Shown here piece after piece: positions 7,233-15,625 of a stretch of 39,876 bases of DNA (its first letter is position 1; every line of letters begins with the position of its first letter). Below the pieces are notes generated by a model that had not been told where the DNA came from, did not search any database, and worked only from the letters and a program-made list of their open reading frames with translations. The stretch is taken from the NCBI GenBank assembly GCA_902779185.1, contig CACZAM010000015.1:1-39876 (forward strand), written 5' to 3'. The position numbers and the translations under genes were made by a program. The DNA is from an uncultured Eubacteriales bacterium (GTDB lineage Bacteria > Bacillota > Clostridia > Peptostreptococcales > Anaerovoracaceae).

Positions 7233-7261
7233 TTGACGCATACCCCCGCAGGGTATATATT
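7233..7261 (+). promoter_or_regulatory. csoR-copA promoter
   Basis: TTGACG (7233-7238) and TATATT (7256-7261) are spaced by exactly 17 bases. The spacer is almost wholly occupied by the first CsoR-type operator, so repressor binding would directly block RNA polymerase. Confidence 0.8.
7240..7256 (+). promoter_or_regulatory. CsoR-type operator 1
   Basis: The dyad ATACCC-ccgca-GGGTAT matches the known pattern of CsoR operators, with outer TACCC/GGGTA half-sites around a GC-rich centre. It lies between the -35 and -10 elements of the copper operon. Confidence 0.75.
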
Positions 7262-7272
7262 ACACTCAAAAG

Positions 7273-7289
7273 ATACCCCTACCGGGTAT
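7273..7289 (+). promoter_or_regulatory. CsoR-type operator 2
   Basis: A second dyad, ATACCC-ctacc-GGGTAT, lies 33 bp centre-to-centre downstream of the first, about three helical turns, so two tetramers could bind the same DNA face. It lies just after the expected transcription start and before the csoR ATG. Confidence 0.75.
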
Positions 7290-7320
7290 GATTGTTCTTT
7301 ATATTATTAAGGGGTCAAAC

Positions 7321-7659
7321 ATGGAAGATATAAAAAAGGAAAACAAAGCCCGAGCAGAAAAAGACTGCTGTGCGTGCAGTGAAAAGCACAAGGAACGCAG
7401 TCCCGAAGAGTACAAAGATCTCATTAACAGGCTCAGCCGCATCGAGGGACAGGTGCGCGGCATCAAGGCAATGGTAGAACGCGGAGCATACTGCCCGGAT
7501 ATCCTGATCCAGACATCAGCCGTAAATTCAGCGCTGAACAGTTTCAGCAAGGTTCTCCTGTCAAATCACATACGTACATGTGTCAGGAATGACATAAGAG
7601 AAGGAAACGACGAGGTTGTAGAAGAGCTGGTCGCTACCCTTCAGAAAATGATGAGATAA
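7321..7659 (+). CDS. csoR: Copper-sensing repressor CsoR
   Basis: This 112-residue all-helical repressor binds Cu(I) through a Cys-His-Cys triad and then releases its operator. The triad is visible as C58, H83 and C87 (YCPDIL and NHIRTC), after the family's RLSRIEGQVRGI segment. The N-terminal tail has an extra Cys-rich patch (CCAC, 16-19) not needed for the canonical site. The frame opens at 7288, but ATG 7321 has an AGGGG SD and avoids operator 2, so I chose it. It is 21 bases before copA, and twin operators precede it, which supports autoregulated copper detoxification. Confidence 0.93.
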   Translation: MEDIKKENKARAEKDCCACSEKHKERSPEEYKDLINRLSRIEGQVRGIKAMVERGAYCPDILIQTSAVNSALNSFSKVLLSNHIRTCVRNDIREGNDEVVEELVATLQKMMR

Positions 7660-7680
7660 CGGAAGGTTTTCATAAGCGAA

Positions 7681-10260
7681 ATGGAACAGTATATAGTTAC
7701 GGGAATGAGCTGCGCCGCATGCCAGGCGCGGGTCGAGAAGGCTGTATCAAAGGTCGACGGTGTCGACTCCTGTTCGGTCAGCCTTCTTACAAATTCAATG
7801 GGAGTGGAAGGAAGCGCTTCTCCTGAAGACATCATCCGCGCCGTGACCGATGCGGGTTACGGGGCCAGACTTAAGGCGGCTGATGCTTCGCAGAGCATAG
7901 AGAGGAGCAGCTTTGCCGCGGATGAAGCCGCTCTCGAGGACAGGGAAACCCCGGTCCTTAAGAAACGTCTTATAACATCTATAGGATTTCTGCTGGTCCT
8001 CATGTACTTTTCTATGGGACACATGATGTGGGGCTGGCCTCTCCCTGCTTTCTTTGAAGGCAATCATGTCGCGATGGGTCTGGTGCAGATGATCCTTGCA
8101 GCGATCGTGATGGTCATAAATCAGAAATTTTTTATAAACGGATTTAAAGGGCTTATTCATGGCGCCCCTAACATGGACACACTGGTGGCAATGGGAAGCG
8201 CAGCCTCCTTCTGCTGGAGCACATATGTGCTTTTCGCCATGACAGGCGCCCAGCTTTCGGGTGACAGCGAAGCAGTCATGGCATACATGCACGGCTTCTA
8301 TTTTGAGTCCGCGGCCATGATACTTACACTTATCACCGTAGGCAAAATGCTTGAAGCGAGGTCAAAGGGAAAAACGACAGACGCTCTCAAAAGCCTTATG
8401 AAACTTGCTCCGCAGACGGCAATCGTTGAAAGAGGCGGGATCGAGGCAGAGATACCGGTATCGCAGGTGCATGTCGGCGATGTGTTTCTGTTGCATCCGG
8501 GTGAGAATATCCCGGTGGATGGTGTAATACTGGAAGGCAATTCGGCGGTCAACGAAGCCGCCCTTACCGGTGAATCCATACCGGTAGATAAAAAGCCGGG
8601 TGACAGCGTATCCGCGGCAACGACTAACCAGTCGGGCTTCATCCGCTGCAAGGCGACCCGGGTCGGAGAAGATACGACTCTGGCACAGATCATACGTATG
8701 GTAAGCGATGCCGCGGCGACAAAGGCTCCTATCGCCAAGATCGCCGACCGCGTATCGGGAGTATTCGTCCCTGTTGTTATAGGGATCGCGCTTGTGACTC
8801 TTATCATCTGGCTGGCAGTCGGAAAGGATACCGGATTTGCGCTTGCCAGAGCAATATCGGTACTTGTCATAAGCTGTCCGTGCGCGCTGGGTCTTGCAAC
8901 CCCTGTTGCCATAATGGTCGGCAGCGGCGTTGGCGCAAGGAACGGCATTCTCTTCAAGACTGCAGCAGCGCTTGAGGAGACCGGCCGTATTGAGATCGTA
9001 GCGCTCGATAAAACAGGCACTATCACAGGCGGAGACCCTAAAGTAACAGATGTTTTTACATGCCGCGGAGTGTCGAAGGATGAGCTGCTCACTGTAGCTG
9101 CTGCCGTTGAATCGAGGTCCACCCACCCTCTCGCAAAGGCGGTTTCTGAATATATAGGAGGCACTACACTAAGGATCAGTGACTATACCGAAGTTCCCGG
9201 TGGCGGAGTCAAAGCTTTCACTTGGGATGGCTCGAAGGCTGTGAGCATAGCCGGAGGCAATGCGGGATTCATGACCGCAAACGGTGTCGCTCCGGAAGAT
9301 GTTGAGCGTCTTTTGAAGGAAACTGCTGAGTTTTCCAATGCCGGAAAAACATCCGTGCTCTTCGAAAAGGGCGGCAGGCTTCTCGGCCTTCTGGCCCTTG
9401 CGGATTCGGTAAGAGAAGACAGCGTTGATGCAATAAGGCAGTTCAAAGAAATGGGTATAAGGACCGTCATGCTGACCGGTGACAGAAGGAAGACCGCGGA
9501 AGCCATCGCGTCTGAGGTCGGTGTTGATGAAGTCATAGCTGAGGTGCTGCCTGACGGCAAGGAAGAAGTTGTACGCGGTCTTATGGATCAGGGCCGCACG
9601 GCAATGATAGGAGATGGCATAAATGACGCGCCGGCTCTTACAAGGGCCAATGTGGGCATAGCTATAGGCGCCGGTACAGATGTAGCTCTCGATGCCGCAG
9701 ATGTAGTGCTGGTCAACAGCAGCCTTTCCGACGCGGTCAAGGCGGTAAAACTCGGGCGCAAGACTTTGAAAAACATCCACGAGAATCTGTTCTGGGCATT
9801 CTTCTATAATGCAATATGCATACCTGTAGCGGCAGGAGCTTTCATTAAGCTGTTCGGCTGGGCACTTAATCCTATGCTCGGCGCGGCAGCAATGAGTCTT
9901 TCAAGCTTCTGCGTAGTTACAAACGCTCTGAGGCTCAATCTGTTCGATGCCGGAGACAGGAACAATAATATTTTAAGTTCATTACAGGCCGGTGCATCTT
10001 CGGATGCTGCGCCTGATAACAATACGATCAATGAAAGTGAGGAAAAACTGATGAAGAAGACAATGACGATTGAGGGAATGATGTGCCCGCATTGTGAGGC
10101 AGCTGTAAAAAAGGCTCTTGAGGCTCTCGAAGGAGTAGAAGCAGCAGACGTGAGCCACGAGGCAGGCACTGCAATAGTATCGATGTCGGCAGAGGTAGCT
10201 GACGCTGCGCTTAAGGAGGCAGTTGAAGCAAAGGATTATAAAGTTACCGGCATAGAGTAA
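7681..10260 (+). CDS. copA: Cu(I)-translocating P1B-type ATPase CopA fused to a C-terminal CopZ-like domain
   Basis: CopA exports Cu(I) across the cytoplasmic membrane using ATP. In order, the 859-residue protein has an N-terminal HMA domain (GMSCAAC, 8-14), membrane helices, the actuator TGES (296-299), the metal-channel CPC (399-401), the phosphorylated D443 in DKTGT, the GDGINDAP hinge (644-651), and final helices with FFYN and MSLSS, the Cu(I)-type signatures. A linker of about 30 residues then leads to a second HMA domain (GMMCPHC, 799-805). Most CopA proteins carry HMA domains only at the N-terminus. An internal in-frame ATG with its own SD (10051) could also release this last domain as a free chaperone. 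The gene is the second of the csoR operon and is followed by a terminator. Confidence 0.95.
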   Translation: MEQYIVTGMSCAACQARVEKAVSKVDGVDSCSVSLLTNSMGVEGSASPEDIIRAVTDAGYGARLKAADASQSIERSSFAADEAALEDRETPVLKKRLITSIGFLLVLMYFSMGHMMWGWPLPAFFEGNHVAMGLVQMILAAIVMVINQKFFINGFKGLIHGAPNMDTLVAMGSAASFCWSTYVLFAMTGAQLSGDSEAVMAYMHGFYFESAAMILTLITVGKMLEARSKGKTTDALKSLMKLAPQTAIVERGGIEAEIPVSQVHVGDVFLLHPGENIPVDGVILEGNSAVNEAALTGESIPVDKKPGDSVSAATTNQSGFIRCKATRVGEDTTLAQIIRMVSDAAATKAPIAKIADRVSGVFVPVVIGIALVTLIIWLAVGKDTGFALARAISVLVISCPCALGLATPVAIMVGSGVGARNGILFKTAAALEETGRIEIVALDKTGTITGGDPKVTDVFTCRGVSKDELLTVAAAVESRSTHPLAKAVSEYIGGTTLRISDYTEVPGGGVKAFTWDGSKAVSIAGGNAGFMTANGVAPEDVERLLKETAEFSNAGKTSVLFEKGGRLLGLLALADSVREDSVDAIRQFKEMGIRTVMLTGDRRKTAEAIASEVGVDEVIAEVLPDGKEEVVRGLMDQGRTAMIGDGINDAPALTRANVGIAIGAGTDVALDAADVVLVNSSLSDAVKAVKLGRKTLKNIHENLFWAFFYNAICIPVAAGAFIKLFGWALNPMLGAAAMSLSSFCVVTNALRLNLFDAGDRNNNILSSLQAGASSDAAPDNNTINESEEKLMKKTMTIEGMMCPHCEAAVKKALEALEGVEAADVSHEAGTAIVSMSAEVADAALKEAVEAKDYKVTGIE
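10051..10260 (+). CDS. Possible independently translated CopZ-like copper chaperone
   Basis: Within the copA frame, the ATG at codon 791 is preceded by AGTGAGGA (10036-10043), an SD about seven bases away. Translation from here gives a 69-residue HMA protein with GMMCPHC and the size of a standalone CopZ. The purine-rich SD falls in the interdomain linker. Either it is a relic of a copA-copZ fusion by loss of a stop codon, or the cell makes both fusion and free chaperone. The internal start is inferred. Confidence 0.45.
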   Translation: MKKTMTIEGMMCPHCEAAVKKALEALEGVEAADVSHEAGTAIVSMSAEVADAALKEAVEAKDYKVTGIE

Positions 10261-10280
10261 TTCCACTGTAAAGAGCACTA

Positions 10281-10312
10281 AAAATGGCGCATCATTGCGC
10301 CATTTTCTTTTT
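10281..10312 (+). terminator. Terminator after copA
   Basis: AAAATGGCGCA and TGCGCCATTTT form an 11-bp perfect stem with a TCAT loop, followed by CTTTTT. The A-tract on the left makes it usable for the convergent minus-strand operon as well. Confidence 0.85.
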
Positions 10313-10352
10313 GTCTGTCTATACCTGACATCTGCTTGATTTGCCGAAAGGA

Positions 10353-11375
10353 TCAGGCACCGGCAAGCACCGCTATATCCTCATCAGTCGTTGACCAGCT
10401 GGTCGCCAGTCTCACTATAGTGTGCTCTTCGTCGTAGATCCCCCACCTATCGAAAACTACAGTCTTTCCGAGTTCAGACATTTCCTCATCTGTCATAAGA
10501 ATGAGCTGCTGATTGGTCGGTGAGTCCATGTAGACCTTCCAGCCTTTTTCCCTGATGATCTCCTTAACGCGCTCAGCCATATCGATAGCGTGGCGGCTGA
10601 TCTTAAAATACAGATCGTCTGTAAAGAGCGTGTCAAACTGTATCCCAAGCAGTCTTCCCTTTGCGAGGAGCGCTCCCCTTTTCTTGACCGATGTCATGAA
10701 GTGTGCAGGCCTGTTGTTTTTTGTGAAGACAACCGCCTCTCCGCACAGGGCGCCCACCTTTGTGCCTCCTATATAGAACACATCGACGAGCCTTGCTATA
10801 TCTTCGAGCGTGAGATCCGACGCGTTGCTCATGAGTCCGTATCCAAGCCTCGCCCCGTCAAGATACAGGGGTATCCCGTATTCATGGCAAAGATCCGATA
10901 ATTCCTCCAGCTCCGCCTTGCTGTACAGCGTGCCCGGCTCCGTCGGATGCGAAATGTACACCATCCCCGGAAAAACCATATGATCGTGTGTCACATCGTT
11001 GTTAAAAGTATCCAGTAAGCGTCTCACTGCAGCAGCCTCAAGCTTGCCGTTTTTCGCAGGTATCTGAAGGACCTTGTGGCCCGTATATTCGACGGCTCCT
11101 GACTCGTGCACACTCACATGTCCGCTGTCTGCGGCGATGACGCCTTCCCAGTCTCTGAGCATGGTGGATATGACCACTGCGTTAGTCTGTGTGCCTCCTA
11201 CCAGGAATTCGACTTCCGCTTCAGGGCATCCGCATGCCGCCTTTATTTTCTCCTTCGCGGACTCAGAATAATGATCCATACCGTATCCCGGAAGAGATTC
11301 CATATTGGTCTCCGCCAGTCTCTTCAGGATCTCCGGATGCGCTCCGGCTATGTAATCACATTCAAATGATACCAT
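10353..11375 (-). CDS. Low-specificity threonine aldolase / beta-eliminating lyase
   Basis: This PLP enzyme of 340 residues cleaves L-threonine or allo-threonine to glycine and acetaldehyde. The Schiff-base lysine is in the DVFYIGGTKVGALCGEAVVF segment, and HPTEPGTLYS and LDGARLGYG are typical of the threonine-aldolase fold-type I family. The AGGAGG SD lies five bases before the ATG. It is the last gene of a three-gene minus-strand cluster after a PTS IIC-like protein and an HI0933-type flavoprotein. The name ltaE would be reasonable, but substrate stereospecificity cannot be judged. Confidence 0.9.
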   Translation of the reverse strand: MVSFECDYIAGAHPEILKRLAETNMESLPGYGMDHYSESAKEKIKAACGCPEAEVEFLVGGTQTNAVVISTMLRDWEGVIAADSGHVSVHESGAVEYTGHKVLQIPAKNGKLEAAAVRRLLDTFNNDVTHDHMVFPGMVYISHPTEPGTLYSKAELEELSDLCHEYGIPLYLDGARLGYGLMSNASDLTLEDIARLVDVFYIGGTKVGALCGEAVVFTKNNRPAHFMTSVKKRGALLAKGRLLGIQFDTLFTDDLYFKISRHAIDMAERVKEIIREKGWKVYMDSPTNQQLILMTDEEMSELGKTVVFDRWGIYDEEHTIVRLATSWSTTDEDIAVLAGA

Positions 11376-11395
11376 TTTATCCTCCTGTCCGGTCC

Positions 11396-12583
11396 CTATT
11401 CGGCCCCTCTCAGATCGTCCGCTGCCGCTGCGGCTGTCGACCAGCAGAGCTGCAGATTGTAACCTCCTGTTATGCCGTCAGCGTCAAGGGCTTCCCCTAT
11501 AACATAAAGCCCATCGAAACGCTTCACTCTCATTGTACGCATGTCGATCTCTTCAAGTGAAACCCCGCCTGCAGTGACCATGCCGTGCTCATCCACGCCT
11601 CTGACTATGAAGTCGTCATGATCCAGAAATGACGCGAGAACATTGGTCCTCACATCACCGAGCATACCCCTTGAACGTGTACGCAATACCCCCTGCATGC
11701 GCCTTGGCAGCTCGTACAGTTCCTTATTATAGCAAAGCCTGATCAGTTCTCCCGGCTCAACATATTTTGAAATATTCAGTATTACCGGGCCGGACAGGCC
11801 CTCATGCGTGAACAGCAGATCACCCTTCATCTTTGCCGCCTTGCCCTTGCATGTGCACGCAGCATCGCTGCTGAACGCGATCACTGTGACATCCGGTATC
11901 GAGATGCCCGAAAGTTCAGAATAAGGATAATTCTCAACATATACAGGCGCCAGAGCAGGCCTCGGTTCATTGATGTCTATGCCAAGGTCTTCCATTATAT
12001 CAAGCATCGATCCGTCAGAACCTGTCTCAGGATAAGTTATTCCTCCGGAAGCTATCACTACGTTTTTCGCCCGGATCTCTTGTCCGCTGACAAGTGTGAT
12101 CTCCCATAAGCCGTCTTTCCTGAGACCGCTCACCTTTGCATCCGCTTCTAACTGCCAGCAATTCAGGGAAGCTTCTTCGCGTAATATGTCCAGTACATCC
12201 CTGGATCTCATCGAGGCCGGAAAGATGCGCCCGGCATTGTCCATGCCTCCGGATCCGTAAGAAGGATCTACGGGATCTCCGTTTTCATCAGCAAGCGCTA
12301 TGCCATGCCCGGTAAGCCACCTTGCAAGTTCAAGATTGTTGTGCCTGTAAAGACAGCGTCTGAGCGCCTGCCCTTCACTGCCATACGCATAAATAAATTC
12401 TTTTATGGGACCGCCATGAGTAATGTTGCAGTGTCCGCCTCCGCTCATCAGAAGCTTGCTCCCGATTGAAGACGAGCCCTCGAGAACGATGCCCCGAGAG
12501 CTCTCCATGTCCAGATTAGCGGCCAGCATAAGGCCCGACGCGCCTGCTCCGATTATTGCTATATCGTAAATATTATCGTTCAT
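11396..12583 (-). CDS. HI0933-family (BaiN-like) FAD/NAD(P)-dependent oxidoreductase
   Basis: The 395-residue flavoprotein starts with a Rossmann FAD-binding motif (IIGAGASGLMLAANL, residues 10-24), followed by a GGGHCNITHGG segment that is characteristic of the HI0933 family, and ends in the conserved GEALDADGITGGYNLQLCWSTA block. Family members are soluble flavoenzymes; some, such as BaiN, have been linked to bile-acid intermediate reduction, but most are uncharacterised. It begins three bases after the PTS-like gene's stop and has no obvious SD, so translation is probably coupled. The substrate is unknown. Confidence 0.88.
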   Translation of the reverse strand: MNDNIYDIAIIGAGASGLMLAANLDMESSRGIVLEGSSSIGSKLLMSGGGHCNITHGGPIKEFIYAYGSEGQALRRCLYRHNNLELARWLTGHGIALADENGDPVDPSYGSGGMDNAGRIFPASMRSRDVLDILREEASLNCWQLEADAKVSGLRKDGLWEITLVSGQEIRAKNVVIASGGITYPETGSDGSMLDIMEDLGIDINEPRPALAPVYVENYPYSELSGISIPDVTVIAFSSDAACTCKGKAAKMKGDLLFTHEGLSGPVILNISKYVEPGELIRLCYNKELYELPRRMQGVLRTRSRGMLGDVRTNVLASFLDHDDFIVRGVDEHGMVTAGGVSLEEIDMRTMRVKRFDGLYVIGEALDADGITGGYNLQLCWSTAAAAADDLRGAE

Positions 12584-12586
12584 TTT

Positions 12587-13681
12587 CTAAATTGTGAGAT
12601 CGCCGTCTTTTACCCATCCGAGCTTGCGGCAGCCCATGTTGATCAGAGGCGCCAGCACAGCCGGAAGCACAAAGCATATGAGGATCAGCCCTAGCCAGTC
12701 CATGCCTGTGATGGCAGCCTTTGCGCCTGATGCCACGTCATTTACCCAGCCGGAGTAAACTCCGATCTGTCCTACGAGTCCGCATGTTCCCATGCCGCTC
12801 GATACAGGCGCTCCGTTCATCTGGAGCTTGAAAACGCATGTTGCGATAGGCCCGGTGATCGCCGCTGTGAGCGTAGGAGCTATCCATATCCTAGGGTTCT
12901 TTACGATGTTTCCCATCTGCAGCATTGACGTGCCGATGCCCTGACTTATGAGGCCTCCCCACTTGTTCTCAGGGAATGACATCACCGCGAAACCGATCAT
13001 CTGCGCGCAGCAGCCTGCTACAGCAGCACCGCCGGCAAGACCTACCAGCCCGAAAGCCGCGCAGATCGCCGCCGATGATATCGGCAGAGTCAGCGCCATT
13101 CCTACTATCACTGATACGAGTATTCCCATCATGAAAGGCCTGAGTTCAGTCGCCCACATTATAAGGTTTCCTATCTTCATTGCAGCAGCTCCGAGGCCCG
13201 GTGCCCACCACGCTGCAAGCGCAACTCCGACGCCTATCGTGACCAGAGGCACTATGAGGATATCTACTCTCGTTTCACCCGCAACAGCCTTGCCGAATTC
13301 AGCAGCGATGATAGCTACTATGAGAACAGCGAGCGGGCCGCCCGCGCCGCCAAGTCCGTTGGCCGCGAAACCGACTGTCGCCAGTGAGAACAGTACCAGA
13401 TTCGGACTCTTCAATGCGTATCCGATGGCGATAGCCATTGCCGGACCCGTCATTGCGACCGCAAGTCCTCCAACTGTATAATCAGCCCCTCCTATGGTAC
13501 ATACCGGATTTGTAAGAAATCCGATATGGAACTGAGTACCTATAGTATTGATGATAGTACCGATGAGCAGCGAGCAGAACAGACCCTGTGCCATCGCGGA
13601 AAGAGCGTCTATACCATAACGCCTGGCGCTTATTTCAATATTCTTGCGCTCAAGGAATGCTTTAACGGAATCCTTTGTCAT
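12587..13681 (-). CDS. PTS_EIIC_2-type membrane protein (orphan PTS IIC-like transporter)
   Basis: About 364 residues, largely hydrophobic with roughly 9-10 membrane spans and many Gly/Ala-rich helices. GIDALSAMAQGLFCSLLIGTIINTIG near the N-terminus and NMGCRKLGWVKDGDLTI at the C-terminus match the PF13303-type IIC proteins. No IIA, IIB, EI or HPr gene is adjacent, so it may work with remote PTS parts or outside sugar transport. ATG at 13681 is preceded by GGGAGA; an upstream ATG at 13711 lies inside a large hairpin and is less likely. It is the first gene of the cluster. The leader (13702-13749) is strongly structured. Confidence 0.8.
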   Translation of the reverse strand: MTKDSVKAFLERKNIEISARRYGIDALSAMAQGLFCSLLIGTIINTIGTQFHIGFLTNPVCTIGGADYTVGGLAVAMTGPAMAIAIGYALKSPNLVLFSLATVGFAANGLGGAGGPLAVLIVAIIAAEFGKAVAGETRVDILIVPLVTIGVGVALAAWWAPGLGAAAMKIGNLIMWATELRPFMMGILVSVIVGMALTLPISSAAICAAFGLVGLAGGAAVAGCCAQMIGFAVMSFPENKWGGLISQGIGTSMLQMGNIVKNPRIWIAPTLTAAITGPIATCVFKLQMNGAPVSSGMGTCGLVGQIGVYSGWVNDVASGAKAAITGMDWLGLILICFVLPAVLAPLINMGCRKLGWVKDGDLTI

Positions 13682-13701
13682 TTTTTCTCCCATCTTATAT
13701 A

Positions 13702-13749
13702 ATGGTTTCATAGATTATATATCGGCTTTGCCGTAGAGATGAAACCATT
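13702..13749 (-). promoter_or_regulatory. Nested hairpin in the leader of the PTS IIC-like gene
   Basis: AATGGTTTCAT (13702-13712) and ATGAAACCATT (13739-13749) are exact 11-base inverted copies, with a smaller CGGC-AAA-GCCG stem inside. The structure begins about 20 bases upstream of the chosen ATG. There is no T-run, so it looks like a translational or protein-binding element rather than a terminator. A diverged direct copy of one side lies at 13783-13810. Confidence 0.5.
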
Positions 13750-13833
13750 GATCTCCGTCGGCAAGCTCCTCCGATAAAATAATTTCATAGATTGTATCGG
13801 CGTTGCTGTACCGGCTTGCCGCATACTTAGTAT

Positions 13834-13842
13834 ATTATAACA
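13834..13842 (-). promoter_or_regulatory. Extended -10 promoter of the PTS IIC-like operon
   Basis: On the minus strand TGTTATAAT is an extended -10 element with a weak TTTATT at the -35 position (17-base spacing). The region is shared with mltG, which reads the other way from 13879. Confidence 0.55.
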
Positions 13843-13878
13843 CATCAGAAAAGATTAATAAACGAAAGGGGTTGGCTA

Positions 13879-15042
13879 ATGAGTCGTGTAGAACGGGCAG
13901 AAGCCAGAGAAGAAAGGATCGCGAAACAGGCTGAAACAGACATGCAGCAGGCACAGGCAGTAAAGGTAAAAAAGAAAAAAAAGAATAAAGGCTGCGGTTG
14001 CCTTGCACTGCTGATTCTTGTACTGGCAGTGCTCGTCGGAGCCGGTGGTTATTACACACTTGGTCTTAGACCTGTAGACCCGGGCAGTGAGGAAAAAGTT
14101 ATTGTAGAGATCCCTAACGGCAGCGGAGCATCGGCGATCGTTGATATACTTGACGATGCCGGGCTTGTAAAGAACAGATTCTGCGCCAAGGTCAACAGCC
14201 GGATCGGCGGATATGACAGCCTCATGGCAAACACATATATCTTCAGCCCGTCCATGTCCTTCAAGGAGATCATGACCGTTATAAACGAAGGTACCTTTGA
14301 GTATATCTCGAAGGAATCGGTAGAGGTCAAGGACGGAGCGAGACTGCAGCAAGTCGCGGAAGCGATCTCCGAACAGCTGCCGTACACCGCTGATGAGATC
14401 CTCGAAAAGTGGTCCGACAGGGAGTATCTGAACCAGCTGATCGACAAGTACTGGTTCCTGACAGACGAGATCCTGGATGAAGACATCATGTATCCGCTTG
14501 AAGGTTATCTCTACGCAGATACATATTTCGTGACCGCTGACAGCTCCGACATCGAGGGCTTCACAGAGATGTGCCTCGACAGAATGGATGAGGTGCTGAC
14601 CGAGCGCAAGGACGCTATCAAGGCTTCGGGCTTCTCCGTACACGAGCTCCTGACTCTGACTTCCATAGTCACAAAGGAAGCGACAGCAGAGGATCAGGCC
14701 GGTGTGGCAGGCGTATTCATGAACAGGCTCGATCAGGGAATGTCTCTTGGATCGGATGTAACAGTCTGCTACATCTTCCAGGAAGACCGGGTCGACCTCA
14801 AGGTCAGCCAGCTCGAGAGCACCAACCCATACAACACGCGTAAATTTGCGGGACTTCCTCCTGGGCCTATCTGCCAGGTTGTGGAAGATGCGATCGATGC
14901 CACTCTGAATTATGAGAAACACGACTACCTGTTCTTCATTGCCGATGAAAACGGCATCGTCCGCTACAGTACAGATCAGGCCGGTCATGAAAGCAATATA
15001 GACGAGCATGGTCTTGTAAAGGACGAAGACGAGGAAGGCTAA
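13879..15042 (+). CDS. mltG: Endolytic murein transglycosylase MltG
   Basis: MltG cleaves nascent glycan strands at the outer face of the membrane and helps set their length. The 387-residue protein has a basic cytoplasmic N-terminus (to about 38), one membrane span (41-61), a LysM-like region, and the YceG domain with YPLEGYLYADTYF (205-217), TSIVTKEA (261-268), VFMNRL and the TNPYNTRKFAGLPPGPICQ block. The likely catalytic Glu is E267; the Glu usually two residues before it is Thr here. AAAGGGG precedes the ATG. The gene stands alone and ends at a bidirectional terminator. Confidence 0.93.
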   Translation: MSRVERAEAREERIAKQAETDMQQAQAVKVKKKKKNKGCGCLALLILVLAVLVGAGGYYTLGLRPVDPGSEEKVIVEIPNGSGASAIVDILDDAGLVKNRFCAKVNSRIGGYDSLMANTYIFSPSMSFKEIMTVINEGTFEYISKESVEVKDGARLQQVAEAISEQLPYTADEILEKWSDREYLNQLIDKYWFLTDEILDEDIMYPLEGYLYADTYFVTADSSDIEGFTEMCLDRMDEVLTERKDAIKASGFSVHELLTLTSIVTKEATAEDQAGVAGVFMNRLDQGMSLGSDVTVCYIFQEDRVDLKVSQLESTNPYNTRKFAGLPPGPICQVVEDAIDATLNYEKHDYLFFIADENGIVRYSTDQAGHESNIDEHGLVKDEDEEG

Positions 15043-15062
15043 TTTACCTCATTATCAAAGCA

Positions 15063-15091
15063 AAAACCTCCGCGGCTGCCGTGGAGGTTTT
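15063..15091 (+). terminator. Bidirectional terminator between mltG and the Nudix gene
   Basis: AAAACCTCCGCGG and CCGTGGAGGTTTT pair with a three-base loop (one G-U pair). T-runs follow on both strands, so it serves mltG and the convergent Nudix operon. Confidence 0.85.
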
Positions 15092-15095
15092 CATT

Positions 15096-15587
15096 TTACT
15101 TTATTACAGTGCAGCTGTCCCCTTCATACTGAAGCCGCATATTGATCTCTTTTGCTCCTCTGAGCAGTTCCGTCAGGAAAGCTCTGTCACCCTCCCATGT
15201 CGGAAGATCCAGCATCCTTTCGTGAGGTACCCAGACAAGCTCTCCCTCGCTGCAGTCAGGCGGCTCATACTTACCCGTTTCGGAAAAAATGCGGGCTGCC
15301 TCTTCATCTGCAGGAATGAAATCAGAAGATGAGTACAGATACATGTCTTCGTCTTCGTATTCATCCGACCTGAACTCTATCACTCCGTGGAACACCCACG
15401 ACAGCAGCCTCAGTCCTGTTTCTTCGAGTACTTCACGCACTACGCATTCATCCGGCGTCTCACCCTTCTCAACCTTACCGCCGGGGCTGATCCACTTACC
15501 TTCATTCATGTCTCCGGGCTTGCGGTCCCGGTAAAGCATAAGCCAGCTTCCGTTATTCTTTATATAACAAATAGTAGTTTTCTTCAT
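15096..15587 (-). CDS. Nudix (MutT-like) hydrolase
   Basis: A 163-residue nucleotide pyrophosphohydrolase with a complete Nudix box (GGKVEKGETPDECVVREVLEETGL, i.e. G-x5-E-x7-RE-x2-EE-x-G) near residues 36-59. The substrate could be 8-oxo-dGTP or another nucleoside diphosphate derivative; family members of this size are often called MutT/8-oxo-dGTP diphosphatases. A TTG at 15596 is also in frame, but ATG 15587 gives the usual start. It lies 23 bases after the potassium-channel stop, beyond a small hairpin, and has no clear SD. Confidence 0.88.
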   Translation of the reverse strand: MKKTTICYIKNNGSWLMLYRDRKPGDMNEGKWISPGGKVEKGETPDECVVREVLEETGLRLLSWVFHGVIEFRSDEYEDEDMYLYSSSDFIPADEEAARIFSETGKYEPPDCSEGELVWVPHERMLDLPTWEGDRAFLTELLRGAKEINMRLQYEGDSCTVIK

Positions 15588-15603
15588 TGGCACCAAATAA
15601 CGC

Positions 15604-15625
15604 GAGCCGCTTAGAACAGCGGCTC
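15604..15625 (-). repeat. Hairpin across the K-channel stop codon
   Basis: GAGCCGCT (15604-15611) and AGCGGCTC (15618-15625) form a perfect 8-bp stem covering the end of the channel gene. There is no T-run on the minus strand. It may reduce read-through into, or translation of, the Nudix gene. Confidence 0.4.

Noticed and set aside
13879-15042. Loss of MltG activity because the first Glu in the active-site motif is Thr
   Set aside because: The second Glu (E267), which aligns with the catalytic residue as far as I recall, is retained, so I treat it as natural variation.
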